Assembly (NCBI GenBank): GCA_025618425.1
Contig: CM046832.1
Coordinates: 66,985,427-67,049,426, forward strand
Length of the DNA: 64,000 nucleotides
DNA from: Heliocidaris tuberculata
Taxonomy: Eukaryota; Echinodermata; Echinoidea; Camarodonta; Echinometridae
Reading direction: 5' to 3'
The notes beneath the pieces are model-generated. The model did not search any database. It was not told the DNA's origin and worked only from the letters and a program-made list of their open reading frames with translations. The position numbers and the translations under genes are program-made. The first letter of the stretch is position 1; every line of letters begins with the position of its first letter. Of this stretch, positions 40,001-50,845 are shown in pieces.

Positions 40001-43000
40001 GTCTTCAAATTCCTTCTTGTTCTCAAACGGGTAGTGCACTTGAGCATATGGCATACTGTCAAGGCAGTAAAATAGGGTTTGCATCAGTACCGAGGCATGA
40101 TTCATTAACGTCATCCACAAGATGACTAATAAAAAAACAAAATTACTACTCTGTAACATGACTAAACAGCCTGACATGTGGTAATTATAATGAATAATAG
40201 ACATTTCCATGCAAAATTTTATCCCCTCCCCACCCCAAAATTTTTCTTGTTGAAACTCTTCTGTCCACTACAGAGATATAATGCCAGTCGCTTTTATGGG
40301 ATATCACATTATAGTACAGCTCCTCTTTAAGACTACATGAAATTCAATCCTAAGATTAAATGATATTCATGACACTTTCAAAACTTTTTAACAATTTAAT
40401 TTCAAACATTTTTCTGGACTACACATATCATGAACAGAATTCAAGGATATCATACCACTAACCAGTTCCTGAACACATACAAAATATTCATAACATATTA
40501 AATCAAAACAAATGAAATTCAATACCTCTCAAAAACTATATCAATTTAGTGTGAAGAATGGAAGCATCTGTCAATGAAATTCAATAGGAACATACCTGCC
40601 ACTTTCAAACCAGCAGTCAAAGACCTCTGAGATACGACGTAGGGGTGGTTTACCAGGTCGCTTGGAAGGGATGGTCAGCTTATCAACACTGTAACAGACA
40701 GTGTAGAAAGCATGAAAATGTTATCTGCCATGGAAGTGTCACAAATCCACTTTGAGGAACAATATTCACGTCAATTTCAATTTTTTTTCTTTGTAGTCTC
40801 AAACTTTCAAACAGATTATATAAACATTTTTGAATACATGCAGACCAATGCATGACATGATTCAAGTGCAGAAGAAAACTTTATGTTAAAACTTACCTGT
40901 AGTAAAACCTTTTAAGACAGGAGAAATCAAAGATACAAGCAAACTTACCTCTCCCTGTGGAGATCGGTGGTATCTACCCCTGTCAGTTCATTGAGCTCCT
41001 GGATGGATCCTACACACACAATCTCTTCCATGTCCTCGCTCACCCATAGCGGGATTGGGGTTCCAAAGTAACGGTTCCTGGAGACGGCCCAGTCATGCGC
41101 ATCCCGCAGCCAGTTGGCAAAACGCTTCTCCTTCACAAACTCTGGTACCCTGAGTAAATGGAATTATATATACATAGAGAGAGATTTTGTACATTCCACA
41201 CTGAAAATTCCATGACAATACATCCTTTAATTAAAAGCATGTACACAAACAAACATATCCATTCAATGTACCTGGAAAGAAACACAATTTTTCCAATACA
41301 TGATTTCAAAGAATCAGACATTGTTATGGCCAACAATAAAAAAAGCATAAGCATGACTTTCAAACCTTGTGAAATGGCAACAAATCATTTTTACCCTACA
41401 AACATGAAGGTAAATACATGTTACATGCAAGAACATAAATTATGAGTATAGAAAAAAATGACCAAGGCACAACTTTGTCATACAATGGCCATCCAGTGGA
41501 AATAGACAAAATGGCCACCGTATAAAGGTGGCCTTTCTACTCAAGTTCTATACGCACATTTCTTTCCGGAGGGACACAGTAGAGTTAACCACTAGAGAGG
41601 TGGCCACTAAGACAGTTTCAACTGCATCTTAATAATTCCAAGGCTCCTTTGATGTCTTACCAGTATGTGGTCTGGTTATTTGCTAGTAGTCTATCTACCA
41701 TGGTTTCAACCCTGATAAACCAGCTAGGTACAGCCTTGTAGATGAGAGGAGTGTCTGAACGCCAGCAGAATGGGTAGCTATGCTTGCAGGAGCTACTGTC
41801 CACCAGTCGACCCAGCTCCTTCAGTTTCTTGATGATGTTCTTGTCAGCATCCTATTAAAGGGAGAAAGGTAACATTTTTGGTTATGAGGCAACAGGGGAG
41901 AGAGAGAGAGAGAGAGAGGTAAGTAAAGGTAAAGAAAATAAATGCTGCATTATTGAGACAACACAGTCTCATCAAATACCTAAATCATTTAAGGCTACAG
42001 TTATGGCATACAACAGGCATACAGCAGCACATTAAACACAAAAGAAAAAAAAATCAAAATTATCAAGACACTGGGTGATTGTGTTCACCTCTTTCTATTG
42101 AAATAAATCACAGACAGCTAATTGAATAATGTATGTAGACCTGGTTAGGCTATGCTGAATGCAAATATGAAAGTTGAGGCTCTCATTATATCGTCCACAA
42201 AACTAAATCAAGACTAATCACTAGAATTTGGTGATTTTCTCTGAATAATAAAGCTGAATTAAATCCCTTTCATTCTACAGCAGGTGTGACACACTATCTT
42301 CATTCTGCATGGCCTCTGACAGACTGACCTACCTTCACATACTGTCCAGCAAAGTCTGTAACCTCACTAGTGAATCGCCCACTAGCATCCACAGGACAGA
42401 CAACCTGCTCCTTGGAAATGACACCATGCTCCAGACATACTCTGTAATCATCCTACAAAGAAAGATGGAGAAACAGAGAATATTCAAGCAAGTGAAGCAT
42501 TCCATGAGTAATATCATTTAACATTTGACATAGCATGCGATACAAATTTTAAGCTGTATGAAAAAGATGAATGAATTTCCATTCAAATCCTGCATTTTTC
42601 AGGCTCCATCAAGCAAAGAGTCATGTTCAAATCAGCATATGATGGAAGGGCTTTCCTATTGCATTAAGTGAATGAATGGATATGGTTTTCATACACTATC
42701 CCCCTGGGATGCCTGAAGGCCATATGTCACTCAATTAGGACCAAGGGTAAACAACTCCCTGCCACAAAGCCTGGATGTAGGCACTTACCTGTCCAAAGAA
42801 GGCTGCTTGGTGGACCACTCCTGTACCACTGTCATCTGTCACATAGCCATCAGTACAAATCTTGAAAGCACCTGTCTCTTTCAGCTAGAACATGGAGGAA
42901 AACCATTACAGAATTACAAATTGTCATGAGCTTTGTCCATATGATGTTCTCCAGTATAATGAAACATCTCTTTGGAAAGAGGTTTTGGGATTATTTGATC

Positions 43001-46000
43001 TCATGTAAAAGGGAATATCAATTTTTCAAAAGATGCAATATTTCCAGAAATAATGTGTAAATTTTACATATGATATATAGACTTTCACATCTTGGAAATA
43101 AAAAATATCTCTTAATTCTTTGTTTTCTTCTCAAATGTTTAAAAATTTGATTGTTTTAAGAGCGATATTTTCTTACTAATTTCCATCATTTAGATAGATT
43201 AGCAAATCTGATCTATAACCCTTATCAGAGTTCTAATTATCTTTACTATCTGTACATCATTATCCATTTATATCAGTTACATCAAAATTATTACTTTTTG
43301 ATTATAAAAAGATAAAGCAGCTGGAATATAGCACTACTCAATCAATATTATTATATTATATTATCCCTTACCTTTGCAAAGTATGGAAAGAGAGGTTGAT
43401 ACTTCCTACCCTTCAGAGTCTCTCCTTTGAATCTGGTAAATATAGAATATAAATGTAAATAGGTGAGCAGTGATAACTGCTATCTAATATGAATAATATC
43501 AATAAGACACACATATCCATCTCTGAAATGTGTAAGGCAGAATACATAATAGCACCTTTTCTCTGTAAAAGCTGCACAATAAGTGATCAGTTGTAGCAAT
43601 TTTTGTTTGATAAATCTAATTTAAAATAAATGTCCATACACATGCAAGCTTATAGCATAATTCGACTCAACATGTCCAATTCTTTCAAACAAAGGCAGCA
43701 ACAGAGTTTCCAAAAGGCAATCAAATCAATGTATCAATGTTTCAGTGAAAAAAAAATTCAAGTATAACAATACATGGTAATATTATTACATCTCTGTAAT
43801 TTTGTTCTTACTTGGCCATCACTTCATATTCCTTGTCCTTCTTGAACAAGGCATGCAGTCTAGCCTCCATCATGATGTAGACCTTGCCATCCTTCTTGTG
43901 CTTGATCTTCACATAATCCATCCCAGGATTGACACAGAGGGCCAGGTTGCTTGGTAGGGTCCAGGGTGTGGTGGTCCAAGCAATCATGCTCACTCCGCGC
44001 TCATCGTCCATTGGAAAATTCACAATCACTGGTGGATACATAGAGGTAGGAATTGTAGAGTTAGATAATGGACAAACCGCGACAAAAAGACAACTTGCCA
44101 GGAAATAATTCTTGATTCACAGAGAAGACATGGAAAGCTGTATCCACAGAAGATACAGCTATTTCATACCATCAGTGACTCCTGATCAATCTCTCATTGC
44201 ATTTTTTTTTCATTGTTAAACTCTGTGGTAGACCTACTTCATGACTTCTTGAGATTAATAATAGTAGCAACTTATACAGCCCTCTTTCCACTGGATTCAA
44301 AGCGCTTTGAGATGTCTTCCCTGGGTTGTCATTGGAGCTAAAATGTATACAAGTAACCAGGCAGTGACAGTCTGAGTCTAATGAGTGCATGGGGTTTCAG
44401 AACAGATACGTCTTCAAACTCTGTTTGAATTGTTCCTCTGTTGATGATGATTTAAGATGAGGAGGGAGCCTGTTCCAGAGTTTGGGAGCAGTAGAGGATC
44501 TTTCTTTATCTGTATCTACAGTGCACCACACCCTTATCATATAGTCTCATCATCTTGTTATGTGTTCTCACTAATACAAGCCCTAGAAAGAGGCCTTTGA
44601 AACGCTGTGCTGGTGAACATTCTCTAGTTGTCCTTGTTTATCAATAGTTTTATGAGAATTGGCCTTTTAGCCATATTTTCCTTGCAATTACTAGCAAGCA
44701 CAAGAAATCACTACCCTTACATGTAAATCTCTTCTTAATTTTTTTGTTCTACTTGATACTACATCAATCTTGTTGCATATGCTTTGAATGGTTCTGTTAT
44801 TTTTCATAAATTTGTCTCTTTAACTCACCAGCAGGATCCACAACATCCTTGTAGTTCTGTCCACTCTCAAAGTTAGAGAGAGGGGTATTGCATGCAGTGG
44901 AGAAAGGCATCACCTGTTTGTATCAAAAGACAAAGTATATTAACAACACACTAAAGAACAATATATAAGAGAATGATTATCCAAATGGGTACCTGTTTGT
45001 ATCAAGACATTATTAAAGGAGAGGCATATATTCACAACACACTCAAGAACAACATAGAACAGAGGACTTTAATACATTTAATAAGACTGTACTGGCAGGT
45101 CCTACATGTAGGTGAGTTTGTCAATAGATTTGATATGAATCATTTAATACAAGGATGCATACAGCAACAAAAATAGTAATAACCACAGTGATTTACATTG
45201 CTTGCTATACTTTACAGTTCAATCTGCTTACAATTTCCTCTAAATACCTAAGCCAGACTTTCTCATAAAGCTAGAAGCTTTATGCTACAATACAAATTAG
45301 TTCAGACTGTTTAGCATATACCTTGAATCCTCTGTAGACCAACCCCTTGTCATAGAGCTGCTTGAAAACCCACCACACACTCTCCATATACCATGGATAC
45401 AGGGTCTTGTAGTCTTTCCGGAAGTCTATCCAGCGCCCAAGGCGAGTGATGATTTCCTACAAAAAACACACAAATTCAATATGTCAGTGAAATACTTAAC
45501 TTTTAAAATATGAGTAATCCCTTTTGTCTAATTAATGAAAAAATCTTTTTTAACCCTTTCAGGACAGGAATTATTTAAGAGCTCAATTGATCACATTTTG
45601 TTCTGCAAATTGGCAACAAAAATATTTTTATTTTAGTGCTACGTGGTTCTAATAAGATGTAATTTCTTGAAAATAATATATGTGGTTAGGAACTTTGTCA
45701 AAAAGTTGAAAAAGTTGCCAATTTGGACAAAAAACAATGATTTTGAATCTCTCAATGTGTTGCCAATTTAAGGATGTTCAATCTTATTCTCCTTCTTAAA
45801 ATTCCTGGCATCAAACGCAATATGATCAGGCAACAAAAATGGACACAGTATGTGCAGAATTTTTTGCTCTTTCTACTCATGCATCTGGTATATTTTTTAA
45901 GGCTCTAAATCAAAAGTTATTGGGCCAAACCACAAAATGTGGTCAATTGTCTCGAAAGGGTTAAATGAAATAAACAAAACAAACAAAACAAAAAGCTGAG

Positions 46001-48358
46001 GATATAAAAGGGGTGGAAAACAGCTGTTGGTAGACAGGAACCTTATAGGAAATATACCTATGTGAACTTGCCACCTTTTAATGAAATGTTTTACTTTGGA
46101 TGAAATAAAGATTTAATAACCTTCATTCTGGTTTATTTTAACAAGTGGTTTGATCTTAAGAGAAAACAACTCTACATATAAAGTAAATATATAACACAAA
46201 AATATAGCTTTAAAACAGATACAAAAAATGGAAATGAAAATGAACCTGTACTTATTCATATTTAAAAAAAAAAAAGCTAATTTTGCCTTCCTATTATTTT
46301 TTACAAAGAGATCAATCATTGTCAGATTTCAACTTACCTCCCATTCACCGGCATAGCGAGAAACAATCTTTCTACATTCATTGTTGTAGGCCTCGATTCC
46401 CATCTTTGCCACATCGTCAGGTCCATTGATGCCAAGCTTCTTGTCAATTTCATACTCCTAAAAACAACACAGAAAAGATACACAGTGATGGCATTAAGAG
46501 GAATTCTCTGAAACATTACATTAATTAGCTAAAGGATGCTTAATGTGACGGGAATCAGAGATAGGGGTGAAATCTGAATTTAATTTATTTCACTATAAAT
46601 GAAAGCACAATATCTTTGAGTGATACAAGTGAAAAAAAATCAACAAAACAACCAAGTATCAAATTCACAGATGCATTGCATGTATAACATCTATGAACAT
46701 CTGTACATATCCTGTTACATGTTTAAAACCACAATCAGAAATGCTATTCAACAGGGAGGCTAATCATTTGACCATCTACATAGCAGGAGAAATACATACA
46801 TGCAGCACAAATAAGAGTTGATGTGATTATTCCCTCCGGGACCCTCCCCTGCAACCTACATGTAAAAAACATACTGTTGTTCAAGTTTCTTTGTATTTGT
46901 ACAAAATTTGTTGTTTTTGTGATCAGTTGCTGGCAGGATTTTGAAAGGTTATAATTAATCATGTTCAATAACATGAACTACACTTTTTAGTTCTGTGTAA
47001 ATTCCATGTTGTGCACTTATACAACTTGTAGATTTTACAACATTGTATAATATGCAATAAGACAACAGAGAAATTATATGAGATCAACATAAGCTAAAGA
47101 TTACTAACAATTGACTGCATGCTTTATTGCTTTGTTTGAATGTCACCCTATGGGTTTTGGTGGGGCAAAGTCTAAATTATACATTCAAAGCATGCAGTGA
47201 TTTGGAAATGCAAGAACTACAATGGAAATGTGAGCTATAGCTTCATATTTATACGAGTTGATAAGCCAACAAAAAGCTTGGGTGTTTGTCTGAAACACTT
47301 CAAAAATGATACTCATGGTGGGGTATTCTAAAGAAATGTGTTTTTCTAGTCTCTTGTTTTTTGCACATAATAGTTACTTGATCACTTAAACAATGATTGA
47401 CATAAGTTGTCTTTCCAGTATCATCTAAGAATAAGACAGAATATTACAATAATACAGTTTAAATGTACATCAAGCATAATTGGGAACCAAATCTATTCTC
47501 ACAATGGGGAGGCCATGGCAATCCCATCCAAATCTCCTCTCAACATGGAAGCCACTCTGGTGGGCATAACGAGTCACAACATCCTTGATAGTTCCAGCCA
47601 AGATGTGACCATAGTGGGGTAGACCAGTCGCAAAGGGTGGACCATCATAAAATGCATACCTAGAAGAAAAAAATTTGTTAACACTTTAGTGGTTACTTGC
47701 TTCTTAATGACATTTCTGAAATGACTATCAACAATTTCTTCTGTTAATGCAAATTGTCTGTTCTGAAGCATCCATGGTAATTACCCAAAATTTAGGAAAG
47801 TTTTCTCAACTTCATAAAGAGAAAATGTCTTGATCACTTTATTTCTTATAGTTTGAGAAATCATTAAAAATCTAACTGAAATTTTTTACTAAGATATCAG
47901 GACATCATCATTCAGACCACACTTTTGGCTAGAAAATGGTAACATGTTAAATATAAAGGGAAATAAAATCCACTTATTTTAAACTTTCACTTATAAGATT
48001 AAATCAGGACTGGATAAACAGTCATATAAATATAACTCCACATAGAATAATAAAAACAACTTTAAAACTGACTATTCCTGGAAATGAAGTAAACAAGGCT
48101 GATTGTTAAAAATTTTCTATTAAGAGATATGAATATCTCTGCAATTTGCCAGATTTAACCTCATTTTATCCTATTATACTCAAGAACTGACAACAGGAAA
48201 CAAAACTGTAAGCACCTTGGTTTTCCTTTGGATTGCTTGAGGGAGGACTGAAAGGCATCCAATTCTTTCCAAAGTTGGAGGACCTTTTCCTCCTCTTGAG
48301 GAAAATTCATGTGCTCAGGAACCGGCTGCACCATGGTTACAGGATGGCAGCTTTCCAC
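30933..48358 (-). CDS. IARS1: Cytoplasmic isoleucyl-tRNA synthetase gene (24 coding exons)
   Basis: Class Ia aminoacyl-tRNA synthetase that activates isoleucine with ATP, charges tRNA-Ile in the cytosol and edits Val-tRNA-Ile; in animals it belongs to the multisynthetase complex. The 24 exons were placed by similarity to animal IARS1. All introns are GT-AG and coding lengths sum to 3,555 nt (1,184 codons plus stop) with no frame break. Seen: HYGH at residues 55-58, a [11 protein letters not shown] threonine-rich editing peptide in exon 6, a GTGVVHQ editing-site motif in exon 8, WFESG in exon 12, KMSKR at 600-604, then the anticodon-binding helical region and one C-terminal UNE-I-like repeat. 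Human IARS1 is 1,262 aa; the shortfall is mainly a missing second C-terminal repeat. The start ATG (48332-48334) follows a 24-nt 5' UTR segment that begins at a splice acceptor, so at least one non-coding exon lies upstream, not located. Nearby tandem repeats and MITEs sit in introns. Confidence 0.97.
31446..32046. mobile_element. 600-bp palindromic MITE in last IARS1 intron
   Basis: Left and right halves are inverted (ATTATGCTAATGAGATGCTA vs AGCATCTCATTAGCATAATG; TCGCTAAATG vs CATTTAGCGA). Ends are diverged ACCCC / GGGGT segments. Confidence 0.75.
32125..32431 (-). CDS. IARS1: IARS1 coding exon 23 (UNE-I repeat)
   Basis: Residues 1060-1162. A low-complexity Ser/Thr/Gly linker is followed by [25 protein letters not shown] and [13 protein letters not shown], matching the C-terminal UNE-I repeat of animal IARS1. 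Donor AATG|GTGAG is used; reading through it would stop two codons later (GGT GAG TGA), a possible minor truncated form. Confidence 0.9.
32535..32713. mobile_element. 179-bp pogo/Tigger-like MITE in IARS1 intron
   Basis: Ends CAGTGGAAACTC and GAGTTTCCACTG, flanked on both sides by TA. TA duplication plus CAGTGGAA termini fit pogo-type Tc1/mariner elements. Confidence 0.75.
33036..33059. repeat. (GA)n microsatellite in IARS1 intron
   Basis: Uninterrupted GA dinucleotides. Confidence 0.9.
33941..34117 (-). CDS. IARS1: IARS1 coding exon 22
   Basis: Residues 1001-1059, 59 codons, with [14 protein letters not shown] and [15 protein letters not shown]. Confidence 0.94.
34780..34875 (-). CDS. IARS1: IARS1 coding exon 21
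   Basis: Residues 969-1000, 32 codons, with [20 protein letters not shown] and NRIQKLRKK, nearly identical in type to human IARS1. Confidence 0.95.
35308..35595 (-). CDS. IARS1: IARS1 coding exon 20
   Basis: Residues 873-968, 96 codons, with ELNVRKV and [17 protein letters not shown], conserved in eukaryotic cytoplasmic IleRS. Donor AAG|GTCAG keeps phase 0. Confidence 0.95.
35836..35972. mobile_element. 137-bp foldback element in IARS1 intron
   Basis: TACTGGATTAT...AAATACTGAATTATCCC faces GGGATAATTTAGTATTTGG...TCCAGTA. The hairpin tip is near GAGGCTGCAGGCCGAGG. Confidence 0.65.
36484..36670 (-). CDS. IARS1: IARS1 coding exon 19
   Basis: Residues 810-872, with [16 protein letters not shown] and [10 protein letters not shown], matching animal IARS1 after the anticodon-binding domain. 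Confidence 0.95.
37049..37248 (-). CDS. IARS1: IARS1 coding exon 18
   Basis: Residues 744-810, with [16 protein letters not shown] and SVHYLMQP. Ends phase 2 at GCAAG|GTAGG. Confidence 0.94.
37756..37847 (-). CDS. IARS1: IARS1 coding exon 17
   Basis: Residues 713-743, with [20 protein letters not shown] and [12 protein letters not shown], the conserved helix of the anticodon-binding domain. Confidence 0.94.
38270..38390 (-). CDS. IARS1: IARS1 coding exon 16
   Basis: Residues 673-713, containing [20 protein letters not shown] in the anticodon-binding domain. Ends phase 1. Confidence 0.94.
38794..38938 (-). CDS. IARS1: IARS1 coding exon 15
   Basis: Residues 624-672, with [16 protein letters not shown] and [10 protein letters not shown], the start of the helical anticodon-binding domain. 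Donor taken as AGG|GTGAG, which keeps phase 0 with exon 16. Confidence 0.93.
39342..39512 (-). CDS. IARS1: IARS1 coding exon 14 (KMSKR loop)
   Basis: Residues 567-624. It carries the KMSKR signature at residues 600-604 (39401-39415), the mobile ATP-binding loop of class I synthetases, followed by KKNYPDP. The residue numbers equal those of the human protein, which supports all upstream exon joins. Confidence 0.97.
39951..40055 (-). CDS. IARS1: IARS1 coding exon 13
   Basis: Residues 532-567, with [19 protein letters not shown] and [12 protein letters not shown], strongly conserved in IleRS. Ends within the Trp codon. Confidence 0.95.
40596..40688 (-). CDS. IARS1: IARS1 coding exon 12
   Basis: Residues 501-532, with [15 protein letters not shown], the isoleucine-pocket side of the core. 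Ends AG|GTATG. Confidence 0.94.
40949..41149 (-). CDS. IARS1: IARS1 coding exon 11
   Basis: Residues 434-501, with [20 protein letters not shown] followed by [10 protein letters not shown], a conserved class Ia core peptide. Ends phase 2. Confidence 0.95.
41661..41851 (-). CDS. IARS1: IARS1 coding exon 10
   Basis: Residues 371-434, with [20 protein letters not shown] and WFIRVE, the return from CP1 to the catalytic core. Ends phase 2 within a Trp codon. Confidence 0.95.
41894..41919. repeat. (GA)n microsatellite in IARS1 intron
   Basis: Uninterrupted GA dinucleotides between coding exons 9 and 10. Confidence 0.85.
42333..42452 (-). CDS. IARS1: IARS1 coding exon 9
   Basis: Residues 331-370, 40 codons. 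It begins [10 protein letters not shown], so the acidic GxDD/GxED part of the editing motif spans the exon 8/9 junction, and continues [14 protein letters not shown]. Confidence 0.95.
42789..42884 (-). CDS. IARS1: IARS1 coding exon 8 (editing site)
   Basis: Residues 299-330, 32 codons, with [14 protein letters not shown]. This is the second conserved editing-site peptide. The family normally has HxAP here; this copy reads HQAA, so Ala326 replaces the usual Pro. Confidence 0.94.
43372..43432 (-). CDS. IARS1: IARS1 coding exon 7
   Basis: Residues 278-298, a short 61-nt exon reading [19 protein letters not shown], matching the YLKGKKYRPLF region of animal IARS1 in the editing domain. Confidence 0.92.
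43812..44028 (-). CDS. IARS1: IARS1 coding exon 6 (editing domain)
   Basis: Residues 206-278. It carries [19 protein letters not shown], the threonine-rich peptide of the CP1 editing site that hydrolyses mischarged Val-tRNA-Ile. Starts by completing a Val codon; ends phase 2. Confidence 0.96.
44225..44510 (-). pseudogene. LINE 3' end (CR1/L2-like) in IARS1 intron
   Basis: Minus strand encodes [20 protein letters not shown] then [13 protein letters not shown] and a stop at 44397-44399, the classic C-terminus of CR1/L2-type reverse transcriptases. It is followed by an AAGCGCTTTGAATCCAGTGG-type 3' UTR and a short ATTATTA end. 5'-truncated and non-functional; same strand as IARS1. Confidence 0.75.
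44829..44913 (-). CDS. IARS1: IARS1 coding exon 5
   Basis: Residues 178-206. [16 protein letters not shown] leads from the core into the CP1 editing domain. Ends phase 1 (G|GTGAG). Confidence 0.95.
45322..45456 (-). CDS. IARS1: IARS1 coding exon 4
   Basis: Residues 133-177, 45 codons, with RLGRWIDF and [19 protein letters not shown], typical of class Ia cores just before the CP1 insertion. Donor AAG|GTATAT is weaker than its neighbours. Confidence 0.95.
45554..45960 (-). mobile_element. TTAA/CCCTTT-family MITE, copy 4 (IARS1 intron)
   Basis: Complete 407-bp copy with TTAA at 45550-45553 and 45961-45964. Same orientation and length as copy 3. Confidence 0.88.
46338..46457 (-). CDS. IARS1: IARS1 coding exon 3
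   Basis: Residues 93-132, exactly 40 codons, starting [10 protein letters not shown] and ending SRYAGEWE. Part of the catalytic core after the HIGH motif. Acceptor TTTTAG and donor GTAAG are both clear. Confidence 0.95.
47503..47659 (-). CDS. IARS1: IARS1 coding exon 2 (HIGH motif)
   Basis: Residues 40-92, in the Rossmann catalytic core. It contains [20 protein letters not shown], where HYGH (residues 55-58) is the ATP-binding HIGH signature. The acceptor is TTCTAG; the donor ATT|GTGAG leaves phase 0. Confidence 0.96.
48216..48358 (-). CDS. IARS1: IARS1 exon 1 of coding set (5' UTR tail + residues 1-40)
   Basis: Coding from ATG at 48334 to 48216, ending in phase 2. The start [19 protein letters not shown] matches the IARS1 N-terminus. 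Positions 48335-48358 are 5' UTR after an AG acceptor whose pyrimidine tract is a (CT)n microsatellite. The donor reads AAG|GTGCT. Confidence 0.93.
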
Positions 48359-48360
48359 CT

Positions 48361-48365
48361 GAGAG

Positions 48366-48398
<33 letters not shown>
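48361..48398. repeat. (GA)n/(CT)n microsatellite at IARS1 splice acceptor
   Basis: On the minus strand this is a CT run ending within 3 nt of the AG acceptor of the first coding exon, so it supplies the polypyrimidine tract. Confidence 0.85.
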
Positions 48399-48402
<4 letters not shown>

Positions 48403-48534
48403 CAAGACAACATAAGAGAAATCGCTCTGTAGTCATAAAATCAAAACAAAAACAAAAACAAAAATTATGTGGGAGAATCTTTCATTGATACTGGACCTAC
48501 TCAACAAAAGTAAAAACTAAAACAATAAAAAACA

Positions 48535-48763
48535 AGTAAATGAGTAAATTACGCAATGCATAATAAATGTCCCGCCGGAAGTGCAGATCTGTGGAAATTA
48601 ACTAGCCTGAACCTTAAAACTTCAGTGAAAAACTTTAGTGAATAAAACAAGTGAATGAGTAAATTACGCAATGCGTAATAAATGTCCCCGCCGGAAGTGC
48701 AGATCTGTGGAAATTAACTAGCCTGAACCTTAAAACTTCAGTGAAAAACTTTAGTGAATAAAA
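48535..48763. repeat. 115-bp tandem duplication
   Basis: Two nearly identical units, each with GAGTAAATTACGCAATGC, CGCCGGAAGTGCAGATCTG and AAAACTTCAGTGAAAAAC, leading directly into the array that follows. Confidence 0.85.
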
Positions 48764-50845
48764 TAATAATGTTACTGCATGCAAAAGAAGAGAATACCAA
48801 CAATGCATGTATACAACTGAAATATAAAACATGAAAACATTATGAACCTTCAGCCATTTTGAATAAATTTGCATAAATTTGCATGAATAATGAATTTCAA
48901 AATTCTGTGTAGAAGTTTGGAAGCCCCCACCCAGCCCTATCAGATAAAACAATCGGAATCAAAATCCTATGTGAAATAGAGGAGAAGTAGCATTTTTCAT
49001 CAATTTTGAATAAATTTGCATAAATTTGCATAATTAATGAATTTCAAAATTCTGTGTAGAAGTTTGGAAGCCCCCACCCAGCCCTATCAGAAAAAACAAT
49101 CGGAATCAAAATCCGATGTGAAATAGAGGAGAAGTAGCATTTTTCGCCAATTTTGAATAAATTTGCATAAATTTGCATAATTAATGAATTTCAAAATTCT
49201 GTGTAGAAGTTTGGAAGCCCCCACCCAGCCCTATCAAATAAAACAATCGGAATCAAAATCCGATGTGAAATAGAGGAGAAGTAGCATTTTTCGTCAATTT
49301 TGAATAAATTTGCATAAATTTGCATAATTAATGAATTTCAAAATTCTGTGTAGAAGTTTGGAAGCCCCCACCCAGCCCTATCAGATAAAACAAATCGGAA
49401 TCAAAATCCGATGTGAAATAGAGGAGAAGTAGCATTTTTCGTCGATTTTGAATAAATTTGCATAAATTTGCATAATGAATTTCAAAATTCTGTGTAGAAG
49501 TTTGGTAGCCCCACCCAGCCCTATCAGATAAAACAATCGGAATCAAAATCGGACAAGAAATGACGGAGAAGTAGCATTTTCTAACATTTGAGCACACACG
49601 GACAGACGGACGGACGGACACACACACACACGCACACACGTACGGAGCCCGTTTCATAGTCCCTCGCGAACTTCGTTCGGCGGGGACAATAATGTTACTG
49701 CATGCAAAAGAAGAGAATACCAACAATGCATGTATACAACTGAAATATAAAACATGAAAACATTATGAACCTTCAGCCATTTTGAATAAATTTGCATAAA
49801 TTTGCATGAATAATGAATTTCAAAATTCTGTGTAGAAGTTTGGAAGCCCCCACCCAGCCCTATCAGATAAAACAATCGGAATCAAAATCGGCCAAGAAAT
49901 GACGGAGAAGTAGCATTTTCTAACATTTGAGCACACACGGACAGACGGACGGACGGACGGACGGACGGACGGACACACACACACACGCACACACGTACGG
50001 AGCCCGTTTCATAGTCCCCTCGCGAACTTCGTTCGGCGGGGACAATAATGTTACTGCATGCAAAAGAAGAGAATACCAACAATGCATGTATACAACTGAA
50101 ATATAAAACATGAAAACATTATGAACCTTCAGCCATTTTGAATAAATTTGCATAAATTTGCATGAATAATGAATTTCAAAATTCTGTGTAGAAGTTTGGA
50201 AGCCCCCACCCAGCCCTATCAGATAAAACAATCGGAATCAAAATCCGATGTGAAATAGAGAAGTAGCATTTTTCGTCAATTTTGAATAAATTTGCATAAA
50301 TTTGCATGAATAATGAATTTCAAAATTCTGTGTAGAAGTTTGGAAGCCCCCACCCAGCCCTATCAGAAAAAACAATCGGAATCAAAATCCGATGTGAAAT
50401 AGAGGAGAAGTAGCATTTTTCGTCAATTTTGAATAAATTTGCATAAATTTGCATAATTAATGAATTTCAAAATTCTGTGTAGAAGTTTGGAAGCCCCCAC
50501 CCAGCCCTATCAGATAAAACAATTGGAATCAAAATCCGATGTGAAATAGAGGAGAAAGAGCATTTTTCGTCGATTTTGAATAAATTTGCATAAATTTGCA
50601 TAATTAATGAATTTCAAAATTCTGTGTAGAAGTTTGGAAGCCCCCACCCAGCCCTATCAGATAAAACAATCGGAATCAAAATCGGCCAAGAAATGACGGA
50701 GAAGTAGCATTTTCTAACATTTGAGCACACACGGACAGACGGACGCACGGACGGACGGACGGACGGACACACACACACACACACACGCACACACGAACGG
50801 AGCCCGTTTCATAGTCCCCTCGCGAACTTCGTTCGGCGTGGACAA
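48764..50845. repeat. Higher-order tandem array of 147-bp monomers
   Basis: Three super-units start with AATAATGTTACTGCATGC at about 48764, 49688 and 50044. Each holds one or more 147-bp monomers (landmarks GAATTTCAAAATTCTGTG, GAAGCCCCCACCCAGCCC) and ends with (GGAC)n(AC)n and a TTCATAGTCCC / CGCGAACTTCGTTCGGCG block. Super-units have about 5, 1 and 4 monomers. Minus-strand frames through GTGT/CCGT runs give spurious VCVCVSVRPS-like peptides. Confidence 0.88.

Noticed and set aside
48160..48215. Continuation of IARS1 exon 1 past GKPR
   Set aside because: The open frame continues into intron sequence; the AAG|GTGCT donor joined to 47659 gives the conserved YDGPPFATG peptide in frame.
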